A DNA stretch of 64,000 nucleotides from Rhodoferax sp. (GTDB taxonomy: Bacteria > Pseudomonadota > Gammaproteobacteria > Burkholderiales > Burkholderiaceae_C), in the NCBI RefSeq assembly GCF_013297935.1, contig NZ_JAAFIX010000012.1:1-64000 (forward strand), read 5' to 3'. This document shows positions 36,581-45,051 of the stretch, in pieces. Below the pieces are notes generated by a model. That model searched no databases. It was given only the letters and a program-made list of their open reading frames with translations, and had not been told where the DNA came from. The first letter of the stretch is position 1, and each line of letters starts with the position of its first letter. A program made the position numbers and the translations under genes.

Positions 36581-37993
36581 ATGCACATTCTTTTCGTGGC
36601 CGACCCGCTGGAGTCCTTCAAAATCTACAAGGACACCACCTTCTCCATGATGCGCGAGGCCCAGAAGCGCGGACACCGCATCAGCGCCTGTGAGCCCAAA
36701 GACATCATGTGGCAGCGCGGCGGGCAGGTCACGGCGTATGTGCGCGACATCACGCTCACCAGCGACCCCGATGTCTGGTTCACAGCAGCGCAGCGCAAGC
36801 CCGACGAGCGGCCTCAGGCCATCAAGGACTTTGATTGCGTGATCATGCGTAAAGATCCGCCGTTTGACTCCGAGTTTTTCTACGCGACCCATTTGCTAGA
36901 GCAGGCGGAGCGCGAGGGCGCCAAGGTGTTCAACAAGCCCCGTGCCCTGCGCGACCACCCCGAGAAATTGGCGATTCTGGAGTTCCCGCAGTTCATCGGC
37001 CCGACCCTGGTCACGCGGGATGCCGACGATGTGCGTCGCTTTCACGCCGAGCACCGCGACATTATTTTGAAGCCCCTGGATGGCATGGGCGGCATGGGTA
37101 TTTTCCGGGTGAAGGACGATGGCCTGAACCTGGGAGGCATCATTGAAACCCTCAACAAAGACGGCGCCCAGACCCTGATGGTGCAAAAGTTCCTGCCGGC
37201 GATCAGCGAGGGGGACAAGCGGGTGCTGGTGATTGGCGGCAAACCGGTGCCGTATTGCCTGGCACGGATTCCCCAAGGTGGCGAGGTGCGCGGCAACCTG
37301 GCAGCCGGTGGCAAAGGGGTCGCCCAGCCCCTGACCGACAGTGACCGCGCGACTGCCGAGGCGCTGGGGCCGACTCTGGCCGCGCGTGGCTTGTTGCTGG
37401 TCGGCCTGGACATCATTGGTGACAGCCTCACGGAAATCAACGTAACCAGCCCGACCTGTTTCCAAGAAATTTTCGACCAGACCGGTTTCGATGTGCCGGC
37501 TATGTTTATCGACGCGCTGGAGGCTGCGGTGGCAGCCCGCTCCGCGGTGATGCCGGTACCGGCCAGCAACCCGACCCCGCTGTCGCCCTTCCATCTGGCG
37601 TTCCCGGTGCACGACCTAGCAGCGGCGCGCCAGTTCTATGGCGTGACCTTGGGCTGCCCGGAAGGACGCAGCTCACCCGAGTGGATTGACTTTAATTTCT
37701 ACGGTCACCAGATCGTGGCTCACCTGGCACCCGGCGAATGCGGTACGGCCGCCCGCAGTGCGGTGGATGGCCATGGTGTGCCCGTGCGGCATTTCGGGAT
37801 CGTGCTGCCGATGGCTGCCTGGGAGGCCATGGCCGCCCGCCTTCAGGCGCAGGGCACGGAGTTCGTGATTGAGCCCTACATCCGCTTTAAGGGGGAGCCC
37901 GGTGAGCAGGCCACCATGTTCTTCCTGGACCCCTCGGGCAACGCTATCGAGGTCAAAGCGTTCTCGGACATCGGTCGCTTGTTTGCCAAGTAA
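36581..37993 (+). CDS. gshB: Glutathione synthetase fused to a C-terminal VOC (glyoxalase-fold) domain
   Basis: A 470-residue protein. Residues 1-~316 are a normal GshB ATP-grasp enzyme ([81 protein letters not shown]), which adds glycine to gamma-glutamylcysteine. A Pro/Ala linker (~322-335) leads without a stop into a VOC-superfamily domain (~336-465) with candidate metal ligands H338 (FHLAF), H404 (RHFGIV) and E457 (AIEVKAF). E. coli GshB is ~316 residues, so the domain is an addition. The ATG at 36581 was chosen because GshB starts there; the open frame before it is a shadow of benE. Confidence 0.9.
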   Translation: MHILFVADPLESFKIYKDTTFSMMREAQKRGHRISACEPKDIMWQRGGQVTAYVRDITLTSDPDVWFTAAQRKPDERPQAIKDFDCVIMRKDPPFDSEFFYATHLLEQAEREGAKVFNKPRALRDHPEKLAILEFPQFIGPTLVTRDADDVRRFHAEHRDIILKPLDGMGGMGIFRVKDDGLNLGGIIETLNKDGAQTLMVQKFLPAISEGDKRVLVIGGKPVPYCLARIPQGGEVRGNLAAGGKGVAQPLTDSDRATAEALGPTLAARGLLLVGLDIIGDSLTEINVTSPTCFQEIFDQTGFDVPAMFIDALEAAVAARSAVMPVPASNPTPLSPFHLAFPVHDLAAARQFYGVTLGCPEGRSSPEWIDFNFYGHQIVAHLAPGECGTAARSAVDGHGVPVRHFGIVLPMAAWEAMAARLQAQGTEFVIEPYIRFKGEPGEQATMFFLDPSGNAIEVKAFSDIGRLFAK

Positions 37994-38153
37994 GTCACCC
38001 CCTCGGGCCGACTTAGTTCACACATTGCAGCCTTTGTAGTGCTGGTTGCGGTGGCGGTGCTGGCGCAGACGGCTATCGGGGCACACAATGCGCTCGTGGC
38101 CTGCTGCCCATCGGGGTGTAGCGGCCCGAATCATTCCAAGGAGACCACCCGCC

Positions 38154-38732
38154 ATGACTTCACGTACTCTTGCCTCTGCTTTGCTCGCCGCCGGCCTGCT
38201 GTTGACCGGTGCCGCCCAAGCCCAAGTGCTGGGTGCAATCACCGCATCGTCTACCGCCGTCAAGGTGGGCGAGCCTGTCACTATTACGGCCAATATCGAC
38301 GTCATCAACGCCAACTACTGTGGCTTCGTGGTGGGCTTCGGGGATGGCACTTTCAAAGATGCCGTGAGCGACGTCAGCACCCCCGTGCCCTTGGTGATCA
38401 CCCGCACTTATGACAAGCCGGGCTCCTACCACGTGACGCTGGGTGGCAAGAATGTTCAAAATCACCCGAACTGTGGTGGCCCAGAGCGGGCTGTAGACAT
38501 TACCGTGACCGGTGCTGCCAAAGCTGCGGCCCCGGCCGCTCCGGCGGCCATGAAAGCTGTAGAGGTGTGTGAAAAGCCGTGGAAGTTGTCCGGCAAGCTC
38601 AATGCGAAAACCGGCGCATTTACGTGCGCAGCGAAGCCAGGAACCGCCTTGCCCGCGACCAAACCCGTGTGCAGCGGTGATTTGAGCTATTTCGAAAATA
38701 TGAAGAAGGGCCAGTTCGGCTGCAAGCCCTGA
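38154..38732 (+). CDS. Secreted protein with PKD-like domain and a C-terminal cysteine repeat
   Basis: A 192-residue exported protein. The signal peptide MTSRTLASALLAAGLLLTGAAQA likely cleaves after AQA. Residues ~30-125 resemble a PKD/Ig-like fold (VGEPVTITANIDV, GFVVGFGDGTF, YDKPGSYHVTLGG). An Ala/Pro linker follows, then two similar C-terminal units with one Cys pair each (VCEKPWKLSGK..GAFTCAAKP and VCSGDLSYFEN..GQFGCKP). AAGGAG precedes the ATG by 10 nt. Family unknown. The 160 bp upstream hold no gene. Confidence 0.8.
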   Translation: MTSRTLASALLAAGLLLTGAAQAQVLGAITASSTAVKVGEPVTITANIDVINANYCGFVVGFGDGTFKDAVSDVSTPVPLVITRTYDKPGSYHVTLGGKNVQNHPNCGGPERAVDITVTGAAKAAAPAAPAAMKAVEVCEKPWKLSGKLNAKTGAFTCAAKPGTALPATKPVCSGDLSYFENMKKGQFGCKP

Positions 38733-38779
38733 GTGCCCGGCGGGCGCGGCCGGTGTGCCGCAGGCCCGCTAAGCGGTTG

Positions 38780-39670
38780 TCAAAACGCAGCAGAGGCTGC
38801 CAGGGCTGCGGCTTTGGCAGCCTCTTCCGCTTCCCGCTGTGCAGCCGCCGCTGCCGCAACCGGCGTCAGGGTGGTTTTGCACAGAGCGCGGGTCAGCGGG
38901 CGACCTTCTGCAAACGCCTGCAACTCGCCGGACTCCATGGCGACCCAGGCTTCGTTGGTCGTCAGGGGCTCGGTCACCACAATCACTTGCCGGTCTTCCG
39001 GGCCGTTCAGGTCGGAGAGGTCTACTGTCACGTCTTCATCTTTGAGCTGCACCTCGGGGAACGGGTGCTGGCGCAACACATAGCAGAGCTTGGTGCTGGC
39101 GTGGGCCCAGAGCGCCTGACCATTGCTGAGTAAAAAGTTGAAAGTCCCGTGCCGGGAAATCCGGGGCACCAGTTCGGACAAGGTCTTGGTCAGCTCTTCG
39201 ACCGAGGGCACGGTGACATGCGACTTATTGAGCTCCTGCAGCAACCAGCAGAATGCCAGCTCGCTGTCCGTGCTGCCCACGGGCTTGAAACTGCCGTGCA
39301 GCGGGGGATTGAATTCCTTGAGGTCGCCGTTGTGGGCGAACACCCAGTAGCGCCCCCAAAGTTCGCGGGTGAAGGGGTGGCAGTTTTCGAGCGTGACCGC
39401 ACCCACCGTGGCCTTGCGCACATGGGCTACGACGTTGTGGCTCTTGATCGGGTAGGACTTGAGCATCTTCGCAATCGGCGAAGTGGCGGCGCTTTCTTTG
39501 TCCACAAAGTGCCGTGCAGCTTTGCCGGGCTTGTCGCCTTCACTTTCGAAGAAGGCAATGCCCCAGCCATCGGAGTGGTGGTCCGTGCAGCCGCCGCGCT
39601 GCGAAAAACCGGTAAAACTCAGCGTCAGGCTGGCCGGTAGACGGCTGTTCATTCCTAGCAGTTGGCACAT
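38780..39670 (-). CDS. Class II glutamine amidotransferase (YafJ-like)
   Basis: A 296-residue Ntn-type amidotransferase. The nucleophile is Cys2 (MCQLLGMNS), with HHSDGWGIAFFE, the oxyanion region VVAHVRKATVG, FAHNGDL and DSELAFCWLL. No synthase domain is fused, so it either hydrolyses glutamine for an unknown partner or acts as a gamma-glutamyl hydrolase, as YafJ/EgtC-like members do. The C-terminal tail is Ala/Glu-rich. It is convergent with the PKD-like gene and close to the divergent glycosyltransferase. Confidence 0.88.
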   Translation of the reverse strand: MCQLLGMNSRLPASLTLSFTGFSQRGGCTDHHSDGWGIAFFESEGDKPGKAARHFVDKESAATSPIAKMLKSYPIKSHNVVAHVRKATVGAVTLENCHPFTRELWGRYWVFAHNGDLKEFNPPLHGSFKPVGSTDSELAFCWLLQELNKSHVTVPSVEELTKTLSELVPRISRHGTFNFLLSNGQALWAHASTKLCYVLRQHPFPEVQLKDEDVTVDLSDLNGPEDRQVIVVTEPLTTNEAWVAMESGELQAFAEGRPLTRALCKTTLTPVAAAAAAQREAEEAAKAAALAASAAF

Positions 39671-39698
39671 GGAAACAGTTTACTCTCCAGCTCGGGGA

Positions 39699-39890
39699 TC
39701 AGGTCCGGGGTTCCGACCACAATTTGCCGCCCGTGGACCAGTTTTCGCGCTTGACCTCGGTGATGATGATGTCCACCGCCTCGGGCGAGCAGCCCAGCGT
39801 CTCGGCCGTTACCCGGGTGACTTCTTCCACCAGTTTCTTCTTTTGCTCGGGGGAGCGGCCTTCAAACATTTCAACGTGGTAGGTGGGCAT
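39699..39890 (-). CDS. 4-oxalocrotonate tautomerase family protein
   Basis: A 63-residue small tautomerase. Pro2, which becomes the catalytic N-terminal Pro1 after Met removal, is present (MPTYHVEMFEGRSPEQKKKL). The rest fits the family: VTRVTAETLGCSPEAVDIII, then ENWSTGGKLW. It probably isomerises an enol/keto acid. No aromatic catabolic cluster is adjacent, so the substrate is open. It lies just upstream of the amidotransferase gene on the same strand, 28 bp away. Confidence 0.9.
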   Translation of the reverse strand: MPTYHVEMFEGRSPEQKKKLVEEVTRVTAETLGCSPEAVDIIITEVKRENWSTGGKLWSEPRT

Positions 39891-39962
39891 GGTGGTCTTT
39901 CAAAGGGGATATGGGCGCGCAGATTAGACTGCGAGTCTTCGTATTTTCCTCCGACTCGTCCC

Positions 39963-41471
39963 TTGCAATTTTTGTTCCCTCCCTCCAAGCACACAAGCGC
40001 CCACCGGCTGCTGTGGCTGGTTTTTCTGTTGCATGCCGTGTGGGGCGCTGTGTTGGGCCTGTCGGTCGACGAGGCCCATTACCTGCTGTATGCGGCCCAT
40101 CCGGCACTGAGTTACTTTGACCACCCTCCGCTGGTGGGGTGGGTGCAGATTCCGCTGGTCGCGTTGGATGCGCCGGTGGCGGTGTTGCGCCTGGTGCCGG
40201 GTCTGTGCTGGCTGCTCACGGTGTGGGGTGTTCACCGCTTGACCTTGCGGCTGTGGGCGGGCCATGGGTCGGCGGATCGCGCGGCCCTGGCCGCCGTGCT
40301 GGCCTTGGCGCTCGCGCCCCTCGTGCATGTGCTGGGCATCGGCCTGTTGCCGGACACGCTCCTGATGTTGCTGACGGTGGCCCTGATGCACCAGACCTGG
40401 ACCCTGATGCAAGCCGGCGCCATGGGCCGCAGCGCGCCTTGGTGGGTGATGGGCGTGTTGCTGGGCTTGGCGGGGCTGGCCAAGTACACCGCGGTGTTTA
40501 CCGCGTTCGCTATCGGGTTCTGTGTAGTGCGCGCCCAGGGCTTGCGGGTGTTGCGCCTGCCCGCTTTGTGGGGCGGCATGGCGATCGCGGCGGTGTTGAT
40601 CAGTCCGGTGCTGGTGTGGAATGCTCAGAACGACTGGAGCTCGTTTGCCTACCAACTGGCGCATGGCAAAGGCAGCGTCTGGCAGGCCGAGCATGTGTTG
40701 CGCTTTGTGCTGACGCAGCTCGTGGTGTTCGGCCCGTTGTTCGGGTGGGCGGTGGCCGGGTGGCGCACGGCCTCCCGCGACCTGCGGAGCCTGGCTGCGT
40801 TGTTCGCAGTGCCCTTTGCCATCTTCACCTACATGGCCGGTGGTGGAACTGCTTTGCCGCATTGGACCGCACCTGCATGGGTCGCTCTGGCGCCTTTTGC
40901 CGGAATGGGGCTGGCGCTCGCTTGGCGGCACGGGGCGCGTCGCACAGTCGCAGGGCTGGCGGTGTTGCAGGGCGTGGTGTGCTTGGCGTTGCTGGGCCTG
41001 ATGGGCACGGCCGGTTGGCCGCTGGTGCCCCGTAGCGATGCGGCGGTGGCCCCGCAGCCCAACCCGTTTGCGGACCTGCATGGATGGGATACGGCAGGTG
41101 ACCGCGCCCGAGCGCTGGCGGCACAGCAAGGGCTCCCCCGGGTCGCGGTGCAGAACTGGACACTGGGCAGCCGCTTGGGCTGGTACGCCCGGCCTCTGCC
41201 CCTGTTTGTGCTGGCAGAAGGGGAGTCCCAGTTCCCCTTGTGGAGTGGTTCTTTGCCCCCCGGCGAAGGTGTGTTACTGGTGGACTGGTCGCACATGGCT
41301 TATGAGCCGCCGGTCGGGGCGCACGGCTTTGCCAGCTGTGCGCTGCTCGACGACCTGCCGGTGGCGCACCTCGGCATGCCACTGGCCCGCTTCCGTTTCT
41401 ACGATTGCCGGGGTTGGGCCGGTGCGACACCGCAACCCCGCCTTACACTCGCGCCCACTGTTTCCGACTGA
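39963..41471 (+). CDS. ArnT-like membrane glycosyltransferase (GT39/PMT fold)
   Basis: A ~502-residue polytopic protein with about ten helices. The early periplasmic loop carries the catalytic DE motif (LSVDEAHYLLYAAHPALSYF) followed by DHPPLVGW, typical of dolichyl/undecaprenyl-phosphate-sugar transferases such as ArnT. LAGLAKYTAVF and LISPVLVWNAQNDWSSFAYQ are also family-like. The start is uncertain: TTG at 39963 or 39972 gives the shortest sensible N-terminus, since no ATG lies nearby and longer forms run through the divergent tautomerase gene. A PAP2 phosphatase follows 5 bp later; it may recycle the lipid carrier or trim lipid A (inference). Confidence 0.82.
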   Translation: MQFLFPPSKHTSAHRLLWLVFLLHAVWGAVLGLSVDEAHYLLYAAHPALSYFDHPPLVGWVQIPLVALDAPVAVLRLVPGLCWLLTVWGVHRLTLRLWAGHGSADRAALAAVLALALAPLVHVLGIGLLPDTLLMLLTVALMHQTWTLMQAGAMGRSAPWWVMGVLLGLAGLAKYTAVFTAFAIGFCVVRAQGLRVLRLPALWGGMAIAAVLISPVLVWNAQNDWSSFAYQLAHGKGSVWQAEHVLRFVLTQLVVFGPLFGWAVAGWRTASRDLRSLAALFAVPFAIFTYMAGGGTALPHWTAPAWVALAPFAGMGLALAWRHGARRTVAGLAVLQGVVCLALLGLMGTAGWPLVPRSDAAVAPQPNPFADLHGWDTAGDRARALAAQQGLPRVAVQNWTLGSRLGWYARPLPLFVLAEGESQFPLWSGSLPPGEGVLLVDWSHMAYEPPVGAHGFASCALLDDLPVAHLGMPLARFRFYDCRGWAGATPQPRLTLAPTVSD

Positions 41472-41476
41472 ACGCC

Positions 41477-42295
41477 ATGCTGCCTGCCCCCACCACTCCC
41501 CACGCCCTGGCCAGCCCGGTCGCCTCCCGCAGCTGGTGGTGGCCGGTGGTGATTTTTGTGCTCGGTGCGCCCTTGTGGCTGCAGATCTGGGAGCCGGCCT
41601 TTTTCATGGCAGTCAACCGCTGGTGTGCTCCGGTAGTGGCGGAGTTCTGGACCGGGCTTTCCTTGCTGGGCAATGGTTGGGGCTTGCTGGCGGTGACCGC
41701 ACCCTTGCTGGTGCTGGCCCCCCGCCTGATGGTGGCCTGGTTGTGCGCAGCCCCTTTTGCGGTGCTGTTTGCCCGCACCGGAAAGTTTTTCATCGAGAGC
41801 CCGCGCCCGGCGGCCGTGCTGGACCCTGCGCAAATGCGGGTGGTGGGCGAGCTCTTGCACAACGTCTCCATGCCCTCCGGTCACACCTTGACTGCTTTTG
41901 CGGTGGCTTCCGGTATTTATTACGCGCTCACACCGGTCCAGCGCAGGCGCTTCGGTTGGTTGCTGTGGGTGCTGGCAGCCGGTGCAGGTTTGTCGCGGAT
42001 TGCGGTAGCAGCCCATTGGCCCGGGGACGTGGCAGTCGGTGCGAGTCTGGGAATTTTGTCCGGCTTGTTGGGTCACCAGCTGTGGAGTCGCCTGAGCGAG
42101 CGGCAGTTTGCAACCGGTGCCTGGGGCTTGCGGCTCGCCGCGGTCTTGGTGGCACTGTCGGTCTACCACCTCGTCACCGAAGAGCTCGATTTTCCGGAAA
42201 ATCATGTGTACCAGCAGGTGCTGGCGGTCGTGGCCGTGCTCAGTCTTCTTGCCTATGCACGTGCGGCATGGCGTTCGATGTTTAAAGAGAAATAG
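41477..42295 (+). CDS. PAP2-family membrane phosphatase
   Basis: A 272-residue protein with about six to eight membrane segments. All three PAP2 catalytic motifs are present: KFFIESPRP (KX6RP), MPSGHT and SRIAVAAHWPGD (SRX5HX3D). It removes phosphate from lipid phosphates such as undecaprenyl diphosphate or lipid A. The ATG at 41477 is 5 bp after the glycosyltransferase stop; a longer frame from 41405 overlaps it. The stop codon lies at the edge of a palindromic element. Confidence 0.88.
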   Translation: MLPAPTTPHALASPVASRSWWWPVVIFVLGAPLWLQIWEPAFFMAVNRWCAPVVAEFWTGLSLLGNGWGLLAVTAPLLVLAPRLMVAWLCAAPFAVLFARTGKFFIESPRPAAVLDPAQMRVVGELLHNVSMPSGHTLTAFAVASGIYYALTPVQRRRFGWLLWVLAAGAGLSRIAVAAHWPGDVAVGASLGILSGLLGHQLWSRLSERQFATGAWGLRLAAVLVALSVYHLVTEELDFPENHVYQQVLAVVAVLSLLAYARAAWRSMFKEK

Positions 42296-42343
42296 GGCAC
42301 TAGCCCTGGTGTTTATTGCGCAATTAGCTATCAATTAAATAGC
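42291..42343 (-). repeat. Dispersed palindromic element at the PAP2 gene 3' end
   Basis: Read on the minus strand: GCTATTTAATTGATAGC, TAATTGCGCAATAAAC, then CAGGGCTAGTGCCC, TATT. It matches the family consensus closely. The last codon and TAG stop of the PAP2 gene (GAGAAATAG) fall at its distal end. Confidence 0.85.
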
Positions 42344-42407
42344 ACATTTTGCCTTGAATGCCCTGATGCAATTCAGGGACTTGTACTCCTCTGCCATGAT
42401 CCGGCCA

Positions 42408-42542
42408 CCTATAGGGGAGTAGCAATCCCGGTGCGCAGGTGCCGGGTTTGCATGTTTCGTCAGTACGTCGCAGGCGGTCTTTACCGTCCCGGCCGGAGCA
42501 TGCAGAGGCGCCAACAGTGCGCTCTCCCGCAAGACCTACAGG
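42408..42542 (+). ncRNA. yybP-ykoY manganese riboswitch
   Basis: The leader of the terC gene. The conserved L1 sequence GGGGAGTAGC is at 42414-42423, the 3' conserved GCAAGACC at 42529-42536, and TCAGTACG lies between. The closing helix P1 pairs CCTATAG (42408-42414) with CTACAGG (42536-42542), with one mismatch. By family knowledge this RNA senses Mn2+ and controls Mn exporters and TerC/Alx proteins, matching the gene 30 bp downstream. An internal GC-rich hairpin region (42427-42500) fits the variable arm. Confidence 0.88.
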
Positions 42543-42572
42543 GAATGTTTCAACCATTTCGAGGTCTTGCTT

Positions 42573-43532
42573 ATGCAAACAATTGCTCCCCTGTGGCTAT
42601 GGGCCACCTTCGTCGGCATCGTTCTGGTGTCGCTCTTCGTTGACTTTGTCGTCCTCAAAAAGCAGGGCGCTCACGACATCGGCGTCAAAGAGGCGCTCAA
42701 CTGGTCCCTCGTCTGGATTGCCTTGAGCTTTTTGTTCAATGGTCTGTTTTGGTGGGCGGTCAAAGACAGCACCGGTTCGACCGAAATCGCCAACACCAAG
42801 TCCCTGGAGTTCTTGACCGGCTACCTCATCGAGAAGTCGCTGGCGGTGGACAACATCTTTGTGTTCCTCCTGATCTTTACCTACTTCGCGGTGCCCACGC
42901 ACTACCAGAAGCGGGTGCTGATGATCGGCATCATCGGTGCTATTGTGTTGCGCACCATCATGATTCTGGTGGGCGGCTGGTTGCTGGCTGAGTTCCACTG
43001 GATCTTGTATGTGTTCGGCGCGTTCCTGATCCTCACCGGTGTGAAGATGTGGTGGGCTGCTGGCCAAGAGCCCAGTCTGGATGACAACCCAGCCTTGAAG
43101 CTGCTGCGCAAGATCCTGCCCGTGAGCAAGCACTACGACGGCGAAAAATTCTGGACCGTGGAAAACGGCAAGAAGATCGCAACCCCCTTGTTCATGGTGA
43201 TCTGCTTGGTGGCCCTGACCGACGTGATCTTTGCGGTGGACTCGATTCCTGCGATCTTCGCGATCACCAGTGACCCCTTCATCGTGCTGACCAGCAACGT
43301 GTTTGCGATTCTGGGTCTGCGTGCGATGTATTTCCTGCTGGCTGCTGTCGCTAACAAGTTCCACTTGCTCAACTACGGTCTGGCGGTGATCCTGGTGTTC
43401 ATCGGTACCAAGATGTGCTTGATCGACATCTACAAGATTCCTGTGGGCGTGTCCCTGGGTGTGGTGATCGGCATTTTGGCGGCCACCATGTGGCTCAGCG
43501 TGCGCACCAGCAAAACCGAAGAGCACGCATGA
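42573..43532 (+). CDS. alx: TerC/Alx-family membrane protein, probable manganese exporter
   Basis: A 319-residue inner-membrane protein with about nine helices. Family motifs: EFLTGYLIEKSLAVDNIFVFL, read in two parts, LTDVIFAVDSIPAIFAIT and GLRAMYFLL, with the acidic intramembrane residues that bind metal. The ATG at 42573 follows GAGG by 8 nt; the in-frame TTG two codons earlier is less likely. The upstream yybP-ykoY riboswitch supports Mn2+ export over tellurite resistance. Overlaps the ExoD-like gene by 4 bp. Confidence 0.93.
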   Translation: MQTIAPLWLWATFVGIVLVSLFVDFVVLKKQGAHDIGVKEALNWSLVWIALSFLFNGLFWWAVKDSTGSTEIANTKSLEFLTGYLIEKSLAVDNIFVFLLIFTYFAVPTHYQKRVLMIGIIGAIVLRTIMILVGGWLLAEFHWILYVFGAFLILTGVKMWWAAGQEPSLDDNPALKLLRKILPVSKHYDGEKFWTVENGKKIATPLFMVICLVALTDVIFAVDSIPAIFAITSDPFIVLTSNVFAILGLRAMYFLLAAVANKFHLLNYGLAVILVFIGTKMCLIDIYKIPVGVSLGVVIGILAATMWLSVRTSKTEEHA

Positions 43533-44146
43533 CCATCCCGCTCAGTCAGGCTCAGCGCCTGCGAGCGGCGGCGGCCGGGCTCCAGGAGAGCCCGCTCAGC
43601 CTCCAGCAGTTGTTCCGTCTGCACGGTCGTGCAGGCCCCGGGGCTTTGTTGGTGGTGTTGGCGGTGCCCTGTCTCTTGCCGGTGCCCGGAGCCGGCATGC
43701 TGCTGTCTACCGGCATGGCGATGGTGGCCTGGATGATCTGGCGCTACTACCCCCGCTTGGTCATGCCCCGCTCCGTGGGGCGTTTTCAGTTGTCCCCTGC
43801 CATGGCCCGACGTGCCTTACACACCCTCGCGTGGCTGTATGAGCGCGCCTCCCGCGTGATGCGGGCTCGCATGGGGTGGTGGCTGCAGCCATCGCACCGT
43901 GTCTGGCTGGCACCGCTGGTGGCGTTGATGGCGATGGTGATCTTTTTGCCGATTCCCTTTGGCAATGTCGTACCCGCAGCCGCCCTGTTGCTCATTGGCT
44001 TGGGGCTGGTGTTTGAAGACGGCTTGGCAATACTGACAGGCGTTGCCCTGGCCGTGGTGCTCTTAGTAGTGCTGGCAGCTGTGGTGGGCGGTGCAGCGCA
44101 CTGGGCCCCTGAGCTCTGGGCCGCCCTGCCGTGGCACTCCCCATGA
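43529..44146 (+). CDS. ExoD-family exopolysaccharide synthesis protein
   Basis: A 205-residue membrane protein. N-terminal segment SLQQLFRLHGRAGPGALLVVLAVPCLLPVPG is the ExoD signature (read as a pattern, not exact), with about four or five helices and FLPIPFGNVVPAAALLLIGLG near the C-terminus. The role in exopolysaccharide is genetic, from rhizobial exoD; the mechanism is unknown. Its ATG overlaps the terC stop, so it may share the Mn riboswitch control. Confidence 0.82.
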   Translation: MTIPLSQAQRLRAAAAGLQESPLSLQQLFRLHGRAGPGALLVVLAVPCLLPVPGAGMLLSTGMAMVAWMIWRYYPRLVMPRSVGRFQLSPAMARRALHTLAWLYERASRVMRARMGWWLQPSHRVWLAPLVALMAMVIFLPIPFGNVVPAAALLLIGLGLVFEDGLAILTGVALAVVLLVVLAAVVGGAAHWAPELWAALPWHSP

Positions 44147-44161
44147 CGGGGAACGCCGCGC

Positions 44162-45007
44162 TCAGTGCCCTGCCAAGCGCAGAGCGAGCGCGCTGAGGGC
44201 GCGATATGCCTCGCCGCTGGGCGCATCCCAGCGGTCCACCACCGCCGCTTGCCGGCTGATGGCAGCCACATCCCCGCGGGCCGCCGGGCCGGTGAGTGCC
44301 CCGGCAGGCCCGAGGCGGGTGATGTTGTCCACCGCATTGCGCAACAGCGTGGCGCGCAGGCCGGGCAGCAGGTGGGCAGGCACACCGCTGCGGGTCCAGG
44401 CCGCTTCTGCAACTGACTGAATCACCGGCAGAAAGTTGGTCGCAAACACAGCGGCTGCGTGGTAGAGCACTTTGTCGTCGCTGGCCACCCCGAAACATTG
44501 CGCACCGAGGGTGCTGAAGGCCCGCTCCAAGGTGTCGCAGGCCGAAGCGTCGCCTTCCAGCGCACAGGCGGTGCCCGCAAACTGTTGCACCGCCACGGCA
44601 ACATCCGCAAAACTCAAAATACAGTGAGCGCTGGCCGTGCGCCAGCCTAGGTCGGCAAGGGGCTGCAGGCTGCCGGCATGTTGGGTGCCGCTGCAATGAA
44701 AGACGATGGGGTATGCGCCCTTTGCGCCTTTTTCACCCTGTGCACCCTTCGCATTGTGGCTGTCTGCCAGCGCGGTCGCCACCTCGGCAATGCGGGCGTC
44801 TTGCACCGCCACCATCCACACCTCGGCGGGGCGCATGGCGTGCAACGACGTAGCGGGCGTGCCCGCCCCGATAGCGGCGCAGGCAGCCTGTGCACTCCCC
44901 GCACTGCTGGTCAGCACATCTTGAATCTCGAACACGCCATGCCGTGCCCACAGGGTGGCCAATGTGCGGCCTACCCGGCCGGCACCTATCAGGTTCAGGG
45001 TTGTCAC
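44162..45007 (-). CDS. Rossmann-like protein with DUF2520 domain
   Basis: A 281-residue soluble dehydrogenase-like protein. N-terminal nucleotide-binding motif LNLIGAGRVGRTLATLW, VWMVAVQDARIAEVA and FHCSGTQHAGSL, then the helical DUF2520 half (KVLYHAAAVFATNFLPVI; GLRATLLRNAVDNI). It resembles ketopantoate reductase/NADP-oxidoreductase families in fold. A Lys/Gly/Ala insert (AKGAQGEKGAKGAY) lies near residue 88. Function unknown. Divergent from the epimerase gene. Confidence 0.88.
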   Translation of the reverse strand: MTTLNLIGAGRVGRTLATLWARHGVFEIQDVLTSSAGSAQAACAAIGAGTPATSLHAMRPAEVWMVAVQDARIAEVATALADSHNAKGAQGEKGAKGAYPIVFHCSGTQHAGSLQPLADLGWRTASAHCILSFADVAVAVQQFAGTACALEGDASACDTLERAFSTLGAQCFGVASDDKVLYHAAAVFATNFLPVIQSVAEAAWTRSGVPAHLLPGLRATLLRNAVDNITRLGPAGALTGPAARGDVAAISRQAAVVDRWDAPSGEAYRALSALALRLAGH

Positions 45008-45051
45008 GCGCGATTCACTCCGGGAACGGTGGGCGCCGCTACGATGGCGCC

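Noticed and set aside
40508-40545. GCTAT...GTAG...GCGCGC stretch in the glycosyltransferase gene
   Set aside because: Only scattered matches to the element consensus, with no hairpin and no GGGCTAGAGGCC end.
42361-42378. CCCTGA/TCAGGG hairpin as a terminator of the PAP2 gene
   Set aside because: No T-run follows on either strand. It may only be part of the leader ahead of the riboswitch.
43573-44146. Tellurite resistance function for the terC-exoD pair
   Set aside because: The TerC name is historical. The Mn riboswitch upstream points to manganese, and no other ter genes are present.
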